Of a DNA stretch of 17,512 nt, positions 1-6,519 are shown piece by piece; the first letter of the stretch is position 1; each line of letters opens with the position of its first letter. The stretch covers positions 1-17,512 of the forward strand of contig DATMRA010000031.1 in assembly GCA_035566535.1 (NCBI GenBank), given 5' to 3'. The notes below the pieces were generated by a model that was not told the origin of the DNA, searched no databases, and saw only the letters and a list, made by a program, of their open reading frames with translations. This DNA comes from JAFARE01 sp035566535 (lineage in GTDB: Bacteria > Chloroflexota > Dormibacteria > Aeolococcales > Aeolococcaceae). The position numbers and the translations under genes are program-made.

Positions 1-198
1 GCGGTCAGCATTCCGCATATTCAAGCATAAAAGCGCATTAACCAGCAAGAGGCCGCAATCCCAGGCAGGGTCGGCGGCCCCATGCGCTGAGCCGTTCGAC
101 ATCCTTCGCTGCGGACTCGAACCTCAAGAAGGCTCGCGCAGGGTTTCAAGCTAGTCGACGTTATATCCGTCAGGGATGAATAGGTCAGGAAGGGTTCG
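1..198. other. Upstream region without a recognisable gene
   Basis: I see no convincing gene here. The only clear element is the ribosome-binding site of the next gene, AGGAAGG at about 187-193. Frames that are open across this stretch have no start signal or family resemblance. No clear -35/-10 pair was found, so the promoter of the following gene was not located. Confidence 0.4.
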
Positions 199-1995
199 AT
201 GAAGACAGGCCTCACCGGCAAGCGTGTCGCTGCGCTGCTCGGCAGCGTCGCCTTGGTAGCACTGCTCCTCGCCTCCGCCACGGGCGCGCGGGCGGCGAAC
301 AGCCTCGGCTACTCCATACATCAGATCGATGGCTACGGCGGTGAACCGTCCATCACCGCGGGTCCGGCGACCCCGACCATCGGCACTCCAGGGGAGCTCT
401 ACCAGGCGTCCCTGTTCGGCGCCAGGGCCTTTCGCTCAACCAACCAGGGCGTGAACTGGACCAACGGCGCCACCGCGGCGTTCAGTTCCACGGGTGACGA
501 CTGCGTGGCCACCGACCAGGCTGGGGCACTGTACCTCTGCAACCTGACGATCACCGGTCCGAGCAACGCGCCCCTCCAGGGGGACGTGTACAAGTCGCTG
601 GACCAGGGCGACCACTGGACCCACAGCTCAGGCGTTCCCTTCGGCGTCAACCCCAACTGCGCTACAAGCTGCAACCCGTTCGGTGTCGACCGAGACTGGG
701 TGGACGCGTACATCCCGGCGGGCAAGGACACGGCCCATGCGCTGGTCGCGCTCATGTACCACGACTTCTACGGACCGAGCCACATCTGGGTGAACATCTC
801 CACCGACGGCGGCGCCACGTTCGGTGCGCCGATCGACGTGCTGGCGAACTTCACCGCAGCCGCGGCCGCGCAGGGACTGACAGGCTTTGCCAACACCGCC
901 TGCAGCTCGGTGCCGTCCAACGTGCGCATCGTGAAGTCCGGCGCGCACGCCGGCCGCATCTACGTGGCCTGGATCGCCGCCGACCCGAGCAGCTTCGGCA
1001 CCGGCTGCAACATCAGCCAGGCGCAGGCCTTCCACAACCTCTACGTAGCGTGGTCGGACGATCAGGGCGCAACCTGGACGCCGCAACTGGCGTTCGACGG
1101 CGGCCCCGGACACGACGCCTCGTCGCCCTTCACGTCCTTCACGCTGGACAACGCGGGCAACCCCTACTTCTCGTTCACCATGAACCACTGGGATTCGAAC
1201 GCGGCGACCAACGCCGCCAACATCGGCCAGTGCTCGCTGTTCAGCCAGATGACCGGACAGCAGCTGCAGACCCACCCCGAGTGCGAATACGACATGTACG
1301 TCGTGTGGTCCACTGACGGCGGCGCGACCTTCGACGGCGGCGGTGGCACGATTCCGGGCAGCGCCGCGGCGCCGTACCAGGTGAACGTGCCCGCCAACGA
1401 GCCGGGCAACCACCAATTCGCGGCGCTGGCCGCCGGCAGTGTCGGCCAGGTGGACGTTGCCTACCTGCGCACCACCACCATCGAGCCCACCGCATCCTCC
1501 GGCAAGTACCTGCCAGGCGGTTGCGCCGGACCCGCCACGGCGAATAACCCCAACTTTCCACCGGCGTGCAAGTACGACCTCTACGCGGGGCAGGCCAACC
1601 TGAACAGCACCACGCCGGCCACCACCGGCCTGTGGACGATCGACAACCTCACCTCGCCGCCGCCCGCCGCCCCAGGGGCAACGCCGATGCACGTGGGTGA
1701 CATCTGCAACCTCGGCATCGCCTGCGTTCCGACCGTCTCCAACCGCAGCCTCGCCGACTTCATCATGCAGACGATCGACCCGGTAACGGGCTGCGCGCAC
1801 ATCGCCTACGCGGACGACCACAGCGCCACGCACGCGATCAACAGCGCCGACCAGTCCGGCCCAGCGTGCTTCAGCATCGTCAGCGCCAACACCCCGGAAG
1901 GTTTGCCGCTCCTCCTGGTGCCCGCGGGCGCCGCCGCGATCATCGGGGTACGCTGGGTGAACGGCAGGCGCCGGCGCACCGCCGCCGTCGCGTAA
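199..1995 (+). CDS. Secreted Asp-box (BNR repeat, sialidase-fold) protein
   Basis: The 598-residue product starts at an ATG placed 5 bases after AGGAAGG. Residues 1-33 form a signal peptide: a basic start, a hydrophobic core (about 11-27) and an Ala-rich cleavage region near ARA-AN. The body carries Asp-box motifs (S-x-D-x-G-x-x-W/F) at residues 133-140, 201-208, 286-293 and 371-378, plus a degenerate one at 80-87 (STNQGVNW). This pattern marks the beta-propeller fold of sialidases and of many non-sialidase exoproteins, so the substrate cannot be stated. Many cysteines suggest disulfides after export. Residues 566-593 are PEG, a hydrophobic stretch, then RRRR, which looks like a C-terminal sorting or anchoring signal. 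No co-transcribed partner is visible. A second Asp-box protein lies at 9989-11983. The fold is well supported; enzymatic activity is not. Confidence 0.85.
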   Translation: MKTGLTGKRVAALLGSVALVALLLASATGARAANSLGYSIHQIDGYGGEPSITAGPATPTIGTPGELYQASLFGARAFRSTNQGVNWTNGATAAFSSTGDDCVATDQAGALYLCNLTITGPSNAPLQGDVYKSLDQGDHWTHSSGVPFGVNPNCATSCNPFGVDRDWVDAYIPAGKDTAHALVALMYHDFYGPSHIWVNISTDGGATFGAPIDVLANFTAAAAAQGLTGFANTACSSVPSNVRIVKSGAHAGRIYVAWIAADPSSFGTGCNISQAQAFHNLYVAWSDDQGATWTPQLAFDGGPGHDASSPFTSFTLDNAGNPYFSFTMNHWDSNAATNAANIGQCSLFSQMTGQQLQTHPECEYDMYVVWSTDGGATFDGGGGTIPGSAAAPYQVNVPANEPGNHQFAALAAGSVGQVDVAYLRTTTIEPTASSGKYLPGGCAGPATANNPNFPPACKYDLYAGQANLNSTTPATTGLWTIDNLTSPPPAAPGATPMHVGDICNLGIACVPTVSNRSLADFIMQTIDPVTGCAHIAYADDHSATHAINSADQSGPACFSIVSANTPEGLPLLLVPAGAAAIIGVRWVNGRRRRTAAVA

Positions 1996-2018
1996 GCGTC
2001 AGAGGCGAAGAACCCTCT

Positions 2019-2279
2019 CCCCCTGAGTGCGCGAAGCGCACAACGGCGCGCAGAAGGCGCGCCGAGGATGAGGGGGACCCACCCCACGATTTCCGCACCA
2101 GGCCACCGCGAAATCGTGGGGACCCCGGGGTTCCGGCCGTCCGGCTCAGCCGGCGGCCGAGGGAGAAGGATCTGCCTTCTCCCTATTGATGGAACGGGGT
2201 CCCCGGCCAATCGAGCCGCGAGTGAGGAGCCGCGCGCCGACAGGCGCGCCTTTGCGACGAGCGATGCGGCGAGATTGGC
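2019..2279. repeat. Dense nested inverted-repeat block, possible structured RNA or repeat element
   Basis: The gap between the Asp-box gene and tRNA-Gln is almost wholly self-complementary. Perfect arms include 2019-2024/2071-2076 (6 bp), which encloses hairpins 2028-2032/2036-2040 and 2045-2051/2057-2063 (7 bp, 5-base loop). Next come 2082-2093/2110-2121 (12 bp), then 2118-2127/2195-2204 (10 bp), which encloses 2135-2139/2154-2158 and 2161-2169/2175-2183 (9 bp, 5-base loop). Last is 2206-2212/2273-2279 (7 bp), continued by 2215-2219/2266-2270 across a GA/GA internal loop, and enclosing 2232-2238/2243-2249 (7 bp, 4-base loop). None of the hairpins is followed by a T tract. The last arm runs into the 3' end of the tRNA. 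It could be a repetitive element, a non-coding RNA or a tRNA-linked termination region. The base pairing is seen directly; the function is unknown. Confidence 0.55.
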
Positions 2280-2350
2280 TGGGGAGAGAGGATTCGAACC
2301 TCTGATTGGCTGATCCAGAGTCAGCTGCCTTACCACTTGGCCACTCCCCA
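2276..2350 (-). tRNA. tRNA-Gln (anticodon CTG)
   Basis: Read on the minus strand, 75 bases fold as a full cloverleaf with an encoded CCA. The acceptor TGGGGAG pairs with CTCCCCA. The D arm is GCC/GGC around AAGTGGTAA. The anticodon stem GCTGA/TCAGC carries loop CTCTGGA, giving anticodon CTG at 2316-2318, which reads CAG. The T arm is AGAGG-TTCGAAT-CCTCT. Discriminator G precedes CCA. The weak first pair T1-A72 and the TGGGG start are typical of bacterial glutamine tRNAs. The CCA end lies inside the inverted-repeat block at 2019-2279. Confidence 0.97.
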
Positions 2351-2361
2351 GAGCGGTCCCG

Positions 2362-2367
2362 AGTGTA
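2362..2367 (-). promoter_or_regulatory. Possible -10 element for tRNA-Gln
   Basis: On the minus strand TACACT lies 11 bases upstream of the mature tRNA 5' end, so transcription would start only a few bases before the tRNA. No good -35 hexamer was found at the usual distance. This rests on a single hexamer and is weak. Confidence 0.3.
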
Positions 2368-2414
2368 CCCGAGCCCCAATTCAGCTCCAGGTTTTGGCGT
2401 TTGTTCGCCGGGCC

Positions 2415-2420
2415 TATACT
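2415..2420 (+). promoter_or_regulatory. -10 element of a leaderless promoter
   Basis: TATACT differs from the -10 consensus TATAAT by one base and lies only 8 bases before the ATG at 2429. Transcription would start at or next to the A of the start codon. No purine-rich ribosome-binding site precedes that ATG, which agrees with a leaderless message. The -35 candidate, TTTTGG at 2392-2397 with 17-base spacing, is poor. Confidence 0.5.
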
Positions 2421-2428
2421 GGTCCGGG

Positions 2429-2755
2429 ATGGACCTGCTCGAGTTGCTTCGATTCCAAGCTCGCCGGTACCGCTGCTCGGCATGCGGCGAGAACATGGCC
2501 GACTGCGGCATCAACGTGCTCGCCCAGCAGGGCAACCGGGCGCTTGTGCGCGTGACCTGTGCCTCGTGCAACGACGAGAACCTGCTCCAGATCATCTTCC
2601 AGACCGAGGCCGAGGCGGAGGAAGAGCGCCAACCCGCCTTCGACGAGGGCCGGCCGGAAGTCGAGGAGCCGATCAGCGGCGACGAGCTGCTCGAGCTTCA
2701 CTCCGTACTGGCCGGCCACGACGGCGCTCTGACCGACCTCTTCAGCAGGCGCTGA
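2429..2755 (+). CDS. Small zinc-ribbon protein of unknown function
   Basis: The 108-residue product starts at ATG 2429, chosen because a -10 hexamer lies just upstream and longer in-frame starts would run through the tRNA. Cys16-x2-Cys19 and Cys44-x2-Cys47 form a typical zinc-ribbon knuckle pair, with an extra Cys26 between them. Residues 58-82 are strongly acidic. The C-terminal segment from about 83 (SGDELLELH to LFSRR) looks like a short helix. I do not recognise a named family, and RNA, DNA or protein binding are all possible. The gene faces away from tRNA-Gln and converges on the PBP gene, with 10 bases between the two stop codons. Confidence 0.75.
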   Translation: MDLLELLRFQARRYRCSACGENMADCGINVLAQQGNRALVRVTCASCNDENLLQIIFQTEAEAEEERQPAFDEGRPEVEEPISGDELLELHSVLAGHDGALTDLFSRR

Positions 2756-2756
2756 C

Positions 2757-2781
2757 GGCCCCGCGCTAGGGAGGCGCGGCC
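2757..2781. terminator. Weak hairpin between convergent genes
   Basis: CCGCGC (2761-2766) pairs with GCGCGG (2774-2779) around a 7-base loop, with partial GGCC/GGCC extension outside. It covers the stop codon of the PBP gene and follows the zinc-ribbon gene by one base. There is no T tract on either strand, so intrinsic termination is uncertain. Confidence 0.3.
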
Positions 2782-4910
2782 GGCTGTGCACTGGCTGTCG
2801 GACCGCCTGCGGGTGCGTGGCTCGGTGAGGGGCTGGGGCAGAAGCTGGGCTGCAGTGATGGTGCCGGCGAGACCGTCACGCAGAGGGTAGGCGAGCTCGA
2901 AGGCTCAGTGCTAGGCGTGGGTGTGGGCGTCGCCGACGGCGTCGGGCTCGGCGTCGGAGTAGGACAAGACGAATCCGACGGCACAAACGAGGAGTCCTGA
3001 CTCGAGCAGTCGGACACCGAACCGGTGACCGGCACGAACGCGCTCGGTTTCGGCAGCGAGTTCACAAATGGCACGGCAATGTCCTGCGCCATGGTGGTGC
3101 CGAATACGCTGTTCATCCCGACCTCGGCCGGATTGTTGCCATCGGTGTGGCCGACCCACGTCGACACAACCCAGTCAGGTGTGTACGCCGTGTACCAGGC
3201 ATCGACGAAGTTGTCGGTGGTTCCAGACTTGCCTGCGGTCTGCCACTTGAAGGGCAGGCCCCAGGTGTGCGCGTAATTCTTCAGGATGTTCGTGATGCTC
3301 CACGCCTGCGCCGGCGTCATCACGTCGCCCTCGCCGGCGGGATGCGTGTTGTCGGCGAGCACGTTGCCGTTGCCGTCAACCACCTTGAGGATGCCGCGCG
3401 CGGTCACCTTGTGGCCGCCGTTGGCGAAGGCGCCGTAGGCGCTTGCAAGATCGATCATCTTCACCGCGGACGTGCCGATGGCCGTGCTCGCGTTGGATGC
3501 GAGTGGCGACGTGATCCCAGCGGAATGCGCGAAGTTGATGACGTTGTCCACGCCTGCGATCTCCATCGCCTGCTCGGTGGCTACGTTGCGCGACAGCAGG
3601 AGGGCGCGAGCGGCCGTGATCGGGCCAAGGAAGCGGCGGTCGAAGTCCTGCACACCGCCGAGCTGCTGCGATTGCGACCGCGTGTCGTTGAGGATCGAAT
3701 CCGGCTTGAGCGAGCCTTCTTTGAAACCCGTCTCGTACACGAATGGCTTGAACGAGGAACCGGGCTGCCGTTCAGCTCTGACCACGTTGAACTGCCCTGC
3801 TATGGCATTGTTCGAGAAGTCGGCAGAGCCGACCATCGCGATGATGTCGCCGGTGTGCGGGTCGATCATGAGCAGCGCGCCATTGTTGGCATTGCGCTGC
3901 AGCTTGGCCACGCCGTCATGGACGGCTGTCTGCGCCTTCTGCTGAGTTGCAAGGTCAAGCGTGGTCGTAACGACGAGGCTGCCGCTGAGGTAGCTCGGGT
4001 CGTCCTTGAACTGCGCCTGCAGCTGGTCCTGGATGTACTGCACGAAGTGCGGCGCCGCGGCACCCGACACCGTGTTCTTGCCGTTGAGCAGATCGGTCTG
4101 GATCGCCTTCTGATTCGCCTGCTGCACCGCAGCTTGAGTCGGGTCCGGGTTGCTACCACCCACGAGCGGGTCGACCGCCTGCGCTTGTGCCTGCGTGATT
4201 GATCCCATCGTCACCATTCCCTGCAGCACGTACTGCATCCGACCGTATGCTGCGGTCGAGTTCGCGTATGGGTCGTTGTAGGACGGCGCCTCGGGAAGGC
4301 CGGCGAGCAACGCAGCCTCGGATAGGGTCAGCTCGCTGGCATGCTTGCCGAAATAGCGCTCGGACGCGTTCTCGATACCGTACGCGTTCTCTCCGAAGTA
4401 CGTGATGTTCAAGTACTCGTCGAGGATCTGCGCTTTGCTCCATTTGCTGTCGATCTGCTGCGCGAGCAGCGCTTCGCGGATCTTGCGCAGCGGATCCTTT
4501 GACGCAACCTGGCCGAAAAACGCTTGCTTGACCAGCTGCTGTGTGATCGTGCTGGCGCCGTACGCTGGACGTCGCAGAATGAGGTCGTCGACGATCGCCT
4601 TGGCGATGCGCTTCAGATCGAACGCCCCCTCGCTGTAGAAGTTGCGATCCTCCGCCGCGATGATCGCCTGCTGCATCACGGGTGCGATCTTGTTGATGGG
4701 CACGACGGTTCGCTGTTGGGAGTCGTGACCCACTTCAGCGATGAACTGGCCGTTGCGATCGAGGATCTTGATCGTCCCCGTGGCCTTGCCGATGTCGTCG
4801 ATGTTCGGCAACGTCGCCGCCGCATACGCGACCAGCCCACCCGTGATCAGCATGAGTGCGCCGATCACTCCGAGACCGATATAGACAACCCGCCTGGTTC
4901 GCCGGCCCAT
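2766..4910 (-). CDS. Class A penicillin-binding protein (GT51 plus transpeptidase)
   Basis: This membrane-anchored bifunctional enzyme polymerises lipid II glycan strands and cross-links peptidoglycan peptides. Numbering from ATG 4910 (714 residues): basic cytoplasmic start 1-7, one membrane helix about 9-32, and GT51 domain about 65-250. GT51 motifs are EDRNFYSEG (catalytic Glu87), GASTITQQLVKQ (118-129), RKIREALLAQQ (second Glu146) and ILDEYLN. The transpeptidase domain (about 310-620) has SSFK (Ser385, Lys388), SRN (440-442) and KSGTT (561-565); serine replaces the commoner threonine of KTG, a known variation. Residues 631-714 are a Ser/Pro/Thr-rich low-complexity tail. The start is ambiguous. 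ATG 4910 has GGAGAA 10 bases upstream. GTG 5054 has GGGGGAAGG about 9 bases upstream and would add a 48-residue basic tail overlapping the preceding gene. Also open is an ATG at 5135. The gene is last in a minus-strand run of envelope genes. Confidence 0.93.
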   Translation of the reverse strand: MGRRTRRVVYIGLGVIGALMLITGGLVAYAAATLPNIDDIGKATGTIKILDRNGQFIAEVGHDSQQRTVVPINKIAPVMQQAIIAAEDRNFYSEGAFDLKRIAKAIVDDLILRRPAYGASTITQQLVKQAFFGQVASKDPLRKIREALLAQQIDSKWSKAQILDEYLNITYFGENAYGIENASERYFGKHASELTLSEAALLAGLPEAPSYNDPYANSTAAYGRMQYVLQGMVTMGSITQAQAQAVDPLVGGSNPDPTQAAVQQANQKAIQTDLLNGKNTVSGAAAPHFVQYIQDQLQAQFKDDPSYLSGSLVVTTTLDLATQQKAQTAVHDGVAKLQRNANNGALLMIDPHTGDIIAMVGSADFSNNAIAGQFNVVRAERQPGSSFKPFVYETGFKEGSLKPDSILNDTRSQSQQLGGVQDFDRRFLGPITAARALLLSRNVATEQAMEIAGVDNVINFAHSAGITSPLASNASTAIGTSAVKMIDLASAYGAFANGGHKVTARGILKVVDGNGNVLADNTHPAGEGDVMTPAQAWSITNILKNYAHTWGLPFKWQTAGKSGTTDNFVDAWYTAYTPDWVVSTWVGHTDGNNPAEVGMNSVFGTTMAQDIAVPFVNSLPKPSAFVPVTGSVSDCSSQDSSFVPSDSSCPTPTPSPTPSATPTPTPSTEPSSSPTLCVTVSPAPSLQPSFCPSPSPSHAPAGGPTASAQPAAPP

Positions 4911-5043
4911 GCCAAAGCGCTTCTCCGGGCCGCGCGGAGACTTCCCAGCCGCGCTGGGTCGCTTCAGACCGGCCCGACGGCGCGGAACCCGCTGCGGTTC
5001 ACCGAGCGCCCGCCGCGGACCCTGCCCTGTCCGGCTCGGACCG

Positions 5044-5493
5044 TCAGCCGGCACTCGCCCCCGCCTTCCCCCCGTCGCCGGCCGAAGGCTGGCGAGACAG
5101 CATGCGCCGCGCGAAATAGGTGCCCCCTGCCGCACCGGCCGCGCTCAGCCCTCGGAGCAGTGCCTTCTGAGCAAGCGACGACGACGTGCCCTTGCCCTGA
5201 CGCTCCAGCGTCCGCCTGATCTCGCGAAGCTCCGCTGCGACCTCCTCCAGCGAGATCGCCGGATCCTCGTCGACGTCCGGGCGCCTCCGGAGGCGCGAGC
5301 GAAGCAGCACGATTGCGCCGACCAGCAGAATCGCCGCCCCGGCAAGCGCAAGCACTCGGGGGCCATCTCGGCGCAGCCGGGAGCGCACGTCGAGCTCCGA
5401 TCGGACCTTCGCCTCGAGGCGGTCAAGGTCGGCGGCAAGCGCCTCCTTGCTCAGCTCCCGTTGTTTCTGCGCTTGGTCAACTGCCTCACCCAC
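5044..5493 (-). CDS. DUF3618-like single-pass membrane protein
   Basis: The 149-residue product starts at GTG 5493, chosen because AAGGAGG lies 7 bases upstream; longer in-frame versions would run deep into the preceding gene. Residues 1-46 are charged and helical (SKEALAADLDRLEAKV). A membrane helix follows at about 47-64, then a basic RSRLRRR stop-transfer patch. Residues 74-96 are a second charged helix (SLEEVAAELREIRRTLE). The end is Ala/Gly-rich. This helix, membrane segment, basic layout resembles DUF3618-type proteins of actinobacteria, which often sit beside holin-III-like genes; their function is unknown. The reading frame overlaps the end of the upstream gene by 43 bases, so translation is probably coupled. 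The PBP gene follows. Confidence 0.8.
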   Translation of the reverse strand: MGEAVDQAQKQRELSKEALAADLDRLEAKVRSELDVRSRLRRDGPRVLALAGAAILLVGAIVLLRSRLRRRPDVDEDPAISLEEVAAELREIRRTLERQGKGTSSSLAQKALLRGLSAAGAAGGTYFARRMLSRQPSAGDGGKAGASAG

Positions 5494-5870
5494 TCGCTGT
5501 CCTCCTTGATGGCGTCCACCGTGTGCTTGCCTTCGATGAACGATCGCTTGAATCTCCGATAAGCGAGAACGGCGAAAAGCCCCGCGAGTAACGCGAGGAT
5601 GCCGCCGACGGCGACCCAACCCAGCCAGGCATTGTGGAAGAGCCGGGGACCGAACTCCGATGGCACCGCGCCGATCGCTTCGATCAGACCCACGAGAAGG
5701 AGCACTGCAGCGACCATCGCGAAGGCGGCGGCCACCGCCAGCCGCTTGGCCGCGTCGGCCAGCTGCGACTTGGCCAGGTCGATCTCGGCCCGCACCAGGT
5801 TGACCGCGTCCTGCGCTATCTCGCGGCCTATTGCCGCGATGCCCTCCTCCGTCTCCGCCGCACGCGTCAT
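5451..5870 (-). CDS. Holin superfamily III-like (DUF1469) membrane protein
   Basis: The 139-residue product has an amphipathic N-terminal helix (about 13-45), two membrane helices (about 45-68 and 82-105) separated by a short loop (PSEFGPRLFHNAW), and a charged tail. Such proteins are common in actinobacteria as chromosomal genes and are usually labelled phage holin family. Nothing here indicates lysis or a prophage. Start ATG 5870 lacks a clear ribosome-binding site. Its first bases overlap the stop codon of the upstream MerR relic as ATGA, so it may be translated by re-initiation. The following DUF3618-like gene begins inside this one. Together with the PBP gene this suggests a cell-envelope operon. 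Confidence 0.82.
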   Translation of the reverse strand: MTRAAETEEGIAAIGREIAQDAVNLVRAEIDLAKSQLADAAKRLAVAAAFAMVAAVLLLVGLIEAIGAVPSEFGPRLFHNAWLGWVAVGGILALLAGLFAVLAYRRFKRSFIEGKHTVDAIKEDSEWVRQLTKRRNNGS

Positions 5871-6001
5871 CCGGTGGGTTCCACGAAGCTCACATCGTCG
5901 GTGGCAGTGCGGTGCAGCGTGATCAATCGCATGGTCGCGTACATCATGAGTGTGTGCGGGTGGGTGGCGAGGATTTCCGCCGCCACACTGGGTGTGTGGA
6001 T
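5867..6001 (-). pseudogene. Relic of a MerR/HspR-type DNA-binding domain
   Basis: The minus-strand frame ending at TGA 5867-5869 reads HTPSVAAEILATHPHTLMMY and continues through ATMRLITLHRTAT (5900-5998). It matches 18 of 33 residues of the MerR-like protein encoded at 6520-6864 (its residues 21-53). The DNA also aligns without gaps. The wing, the coiled-coil and a proper start are missing. The nearest in-frame start is GTG 5984, without a ribosome-binding site, and the frame runs back into the end of the receiver gene without an ATG. After the homologous part the sequence is unrelated. I read it as a decayed tandem copy. A translated 39-residue mini-protein from GTG 5984 remains possible, because its stop overlaps the holin-like gene's ATG (ATGA). 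Confidence 0.6.
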
Positions 6002-6038
6002 GGCACGTCCATCCCCGGCGTGCTGCTGACGGGCCGGG

Positions 6039-6428
6039 TTACTCCTTCAGCCATGCCTCTATACCCTCTGAGAGCTCAACAGGTGTGGTGTGCGCTTTGA
6101 CCAGGAACTCGAGGGCGCCCAGTTTGAGCCCGCGGTCCACCATCTCCTGCTCGCCGTAGTTGGTCAGGATCACGACGGGGACGCCGGCGGTCGTCTCGTC
6201 CGCGCGAAGCCTCCGGAGCACCTCGAACCCGTCCATCTTGGGCAGGCGAATGTCGAGGAAGACGATGCCGGGCTGCAACTCGCCGGCCAGCTTCAATCCC
6301 TGCTCACCATCTGTCGCCGTGTGGACGCGGTACCCGTCACGCTCCAAGCGCATGCGATACATGTCCAAGAACTGCTCGTCGTCTTCGATGAGCAGCACGT
6401 CGATAGCCAGATCTTCGTTGTCAGTCAC
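6039..6428 (-). CDS. Stand-alone response-regulator receiver protein
   Basis: The 129-residue CheY-like protein consists of one receiver domain and no output domain. The acidic pocket is Asp16-Asp17 (IEDDE), the phospho-acceptor is Asp59 (FLDIRLPKMDG), and the switch residues are Thr89 (ILTN) and Lys111 (VKAHTTP). Start GTG 6428 is preferred because GGAGG lies 4 bases upstream and a -10 element at 6476-6481 leaves a short leader. An alternative TTG at 6458 would add 10 residues but has only a weak site. It probably relays phosphorylation to a partner protein, but no histidine kinase is in the window. It follows the MerR-like gene on the same strand with a 91-base gap. Confidence 0.88.
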   Translation of the reverse strand: MTDNEDLAIDVLLIEDDEQFLDMYRMRLERDGYRVHTATDGEQGLKLAGELQPGIVFLDIRLPKMDGFEVLRRLRADETTAGVPVVILTNYGEQEMVDRGLKLGALEFLVKAHTTPVELSEGIEAWLKE

Positions 6429-6475
6429 TGTACCTCCGCCGTCTGGGTCATCAGACAAGGTAACCTGAGTGTTCG

Positions 6476-6481
6476 AGTATA
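6476..6481 (-). promoter_or_regulatory. -10 element upstream of the receiver gene
   Basis: On the minus strand the hexamer is TATACT, the same as before the zinc-ribbon gene at 2415. It leaves a leader of roughly 40 bases to GTG 6428. No clear -35 hexamer is visible. It suggests that the receiver gene has its own promoter rather than depending on MerR read-through. Confidence 0.4.
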
Positions 6482-6519
6482 ACGTTCTCTGACAGAATGG
6501 CGCTCATGCGCCAACCGCG

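Noticed and set aside
111..127. T-arm-like sequence (GGTTCGAGTCC on the minus strand)
   Set aside because: The T stem has a mismatch and there is no matching acceptor, D arm or anticodon arm upstream on that strand.
628..1833. Long open frame antisense to the first Asp-box gene (about 400 codons)
   Set aside because: Composition is the Arg/Gly/Val-rich pattern of a GC-rich antisense shadow; it has no domain resemblance and lies fully opposite a convincing gene.
3147..4202. Long open frame antisense to the PBP gene (about 350 codons)
   Set aside because: The opposite strand encodes all catalytic motifs of a PBP; the antisense product is low-complexity and basic with no family signal.
5044..6458. 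Prophage remnant suggested by the holin-like gene
   Set aside because: No endolysin, capsid, integrase or attachment repeat is present; holin-III-like genes are ordinary chromosomal genes in actinobacteria.
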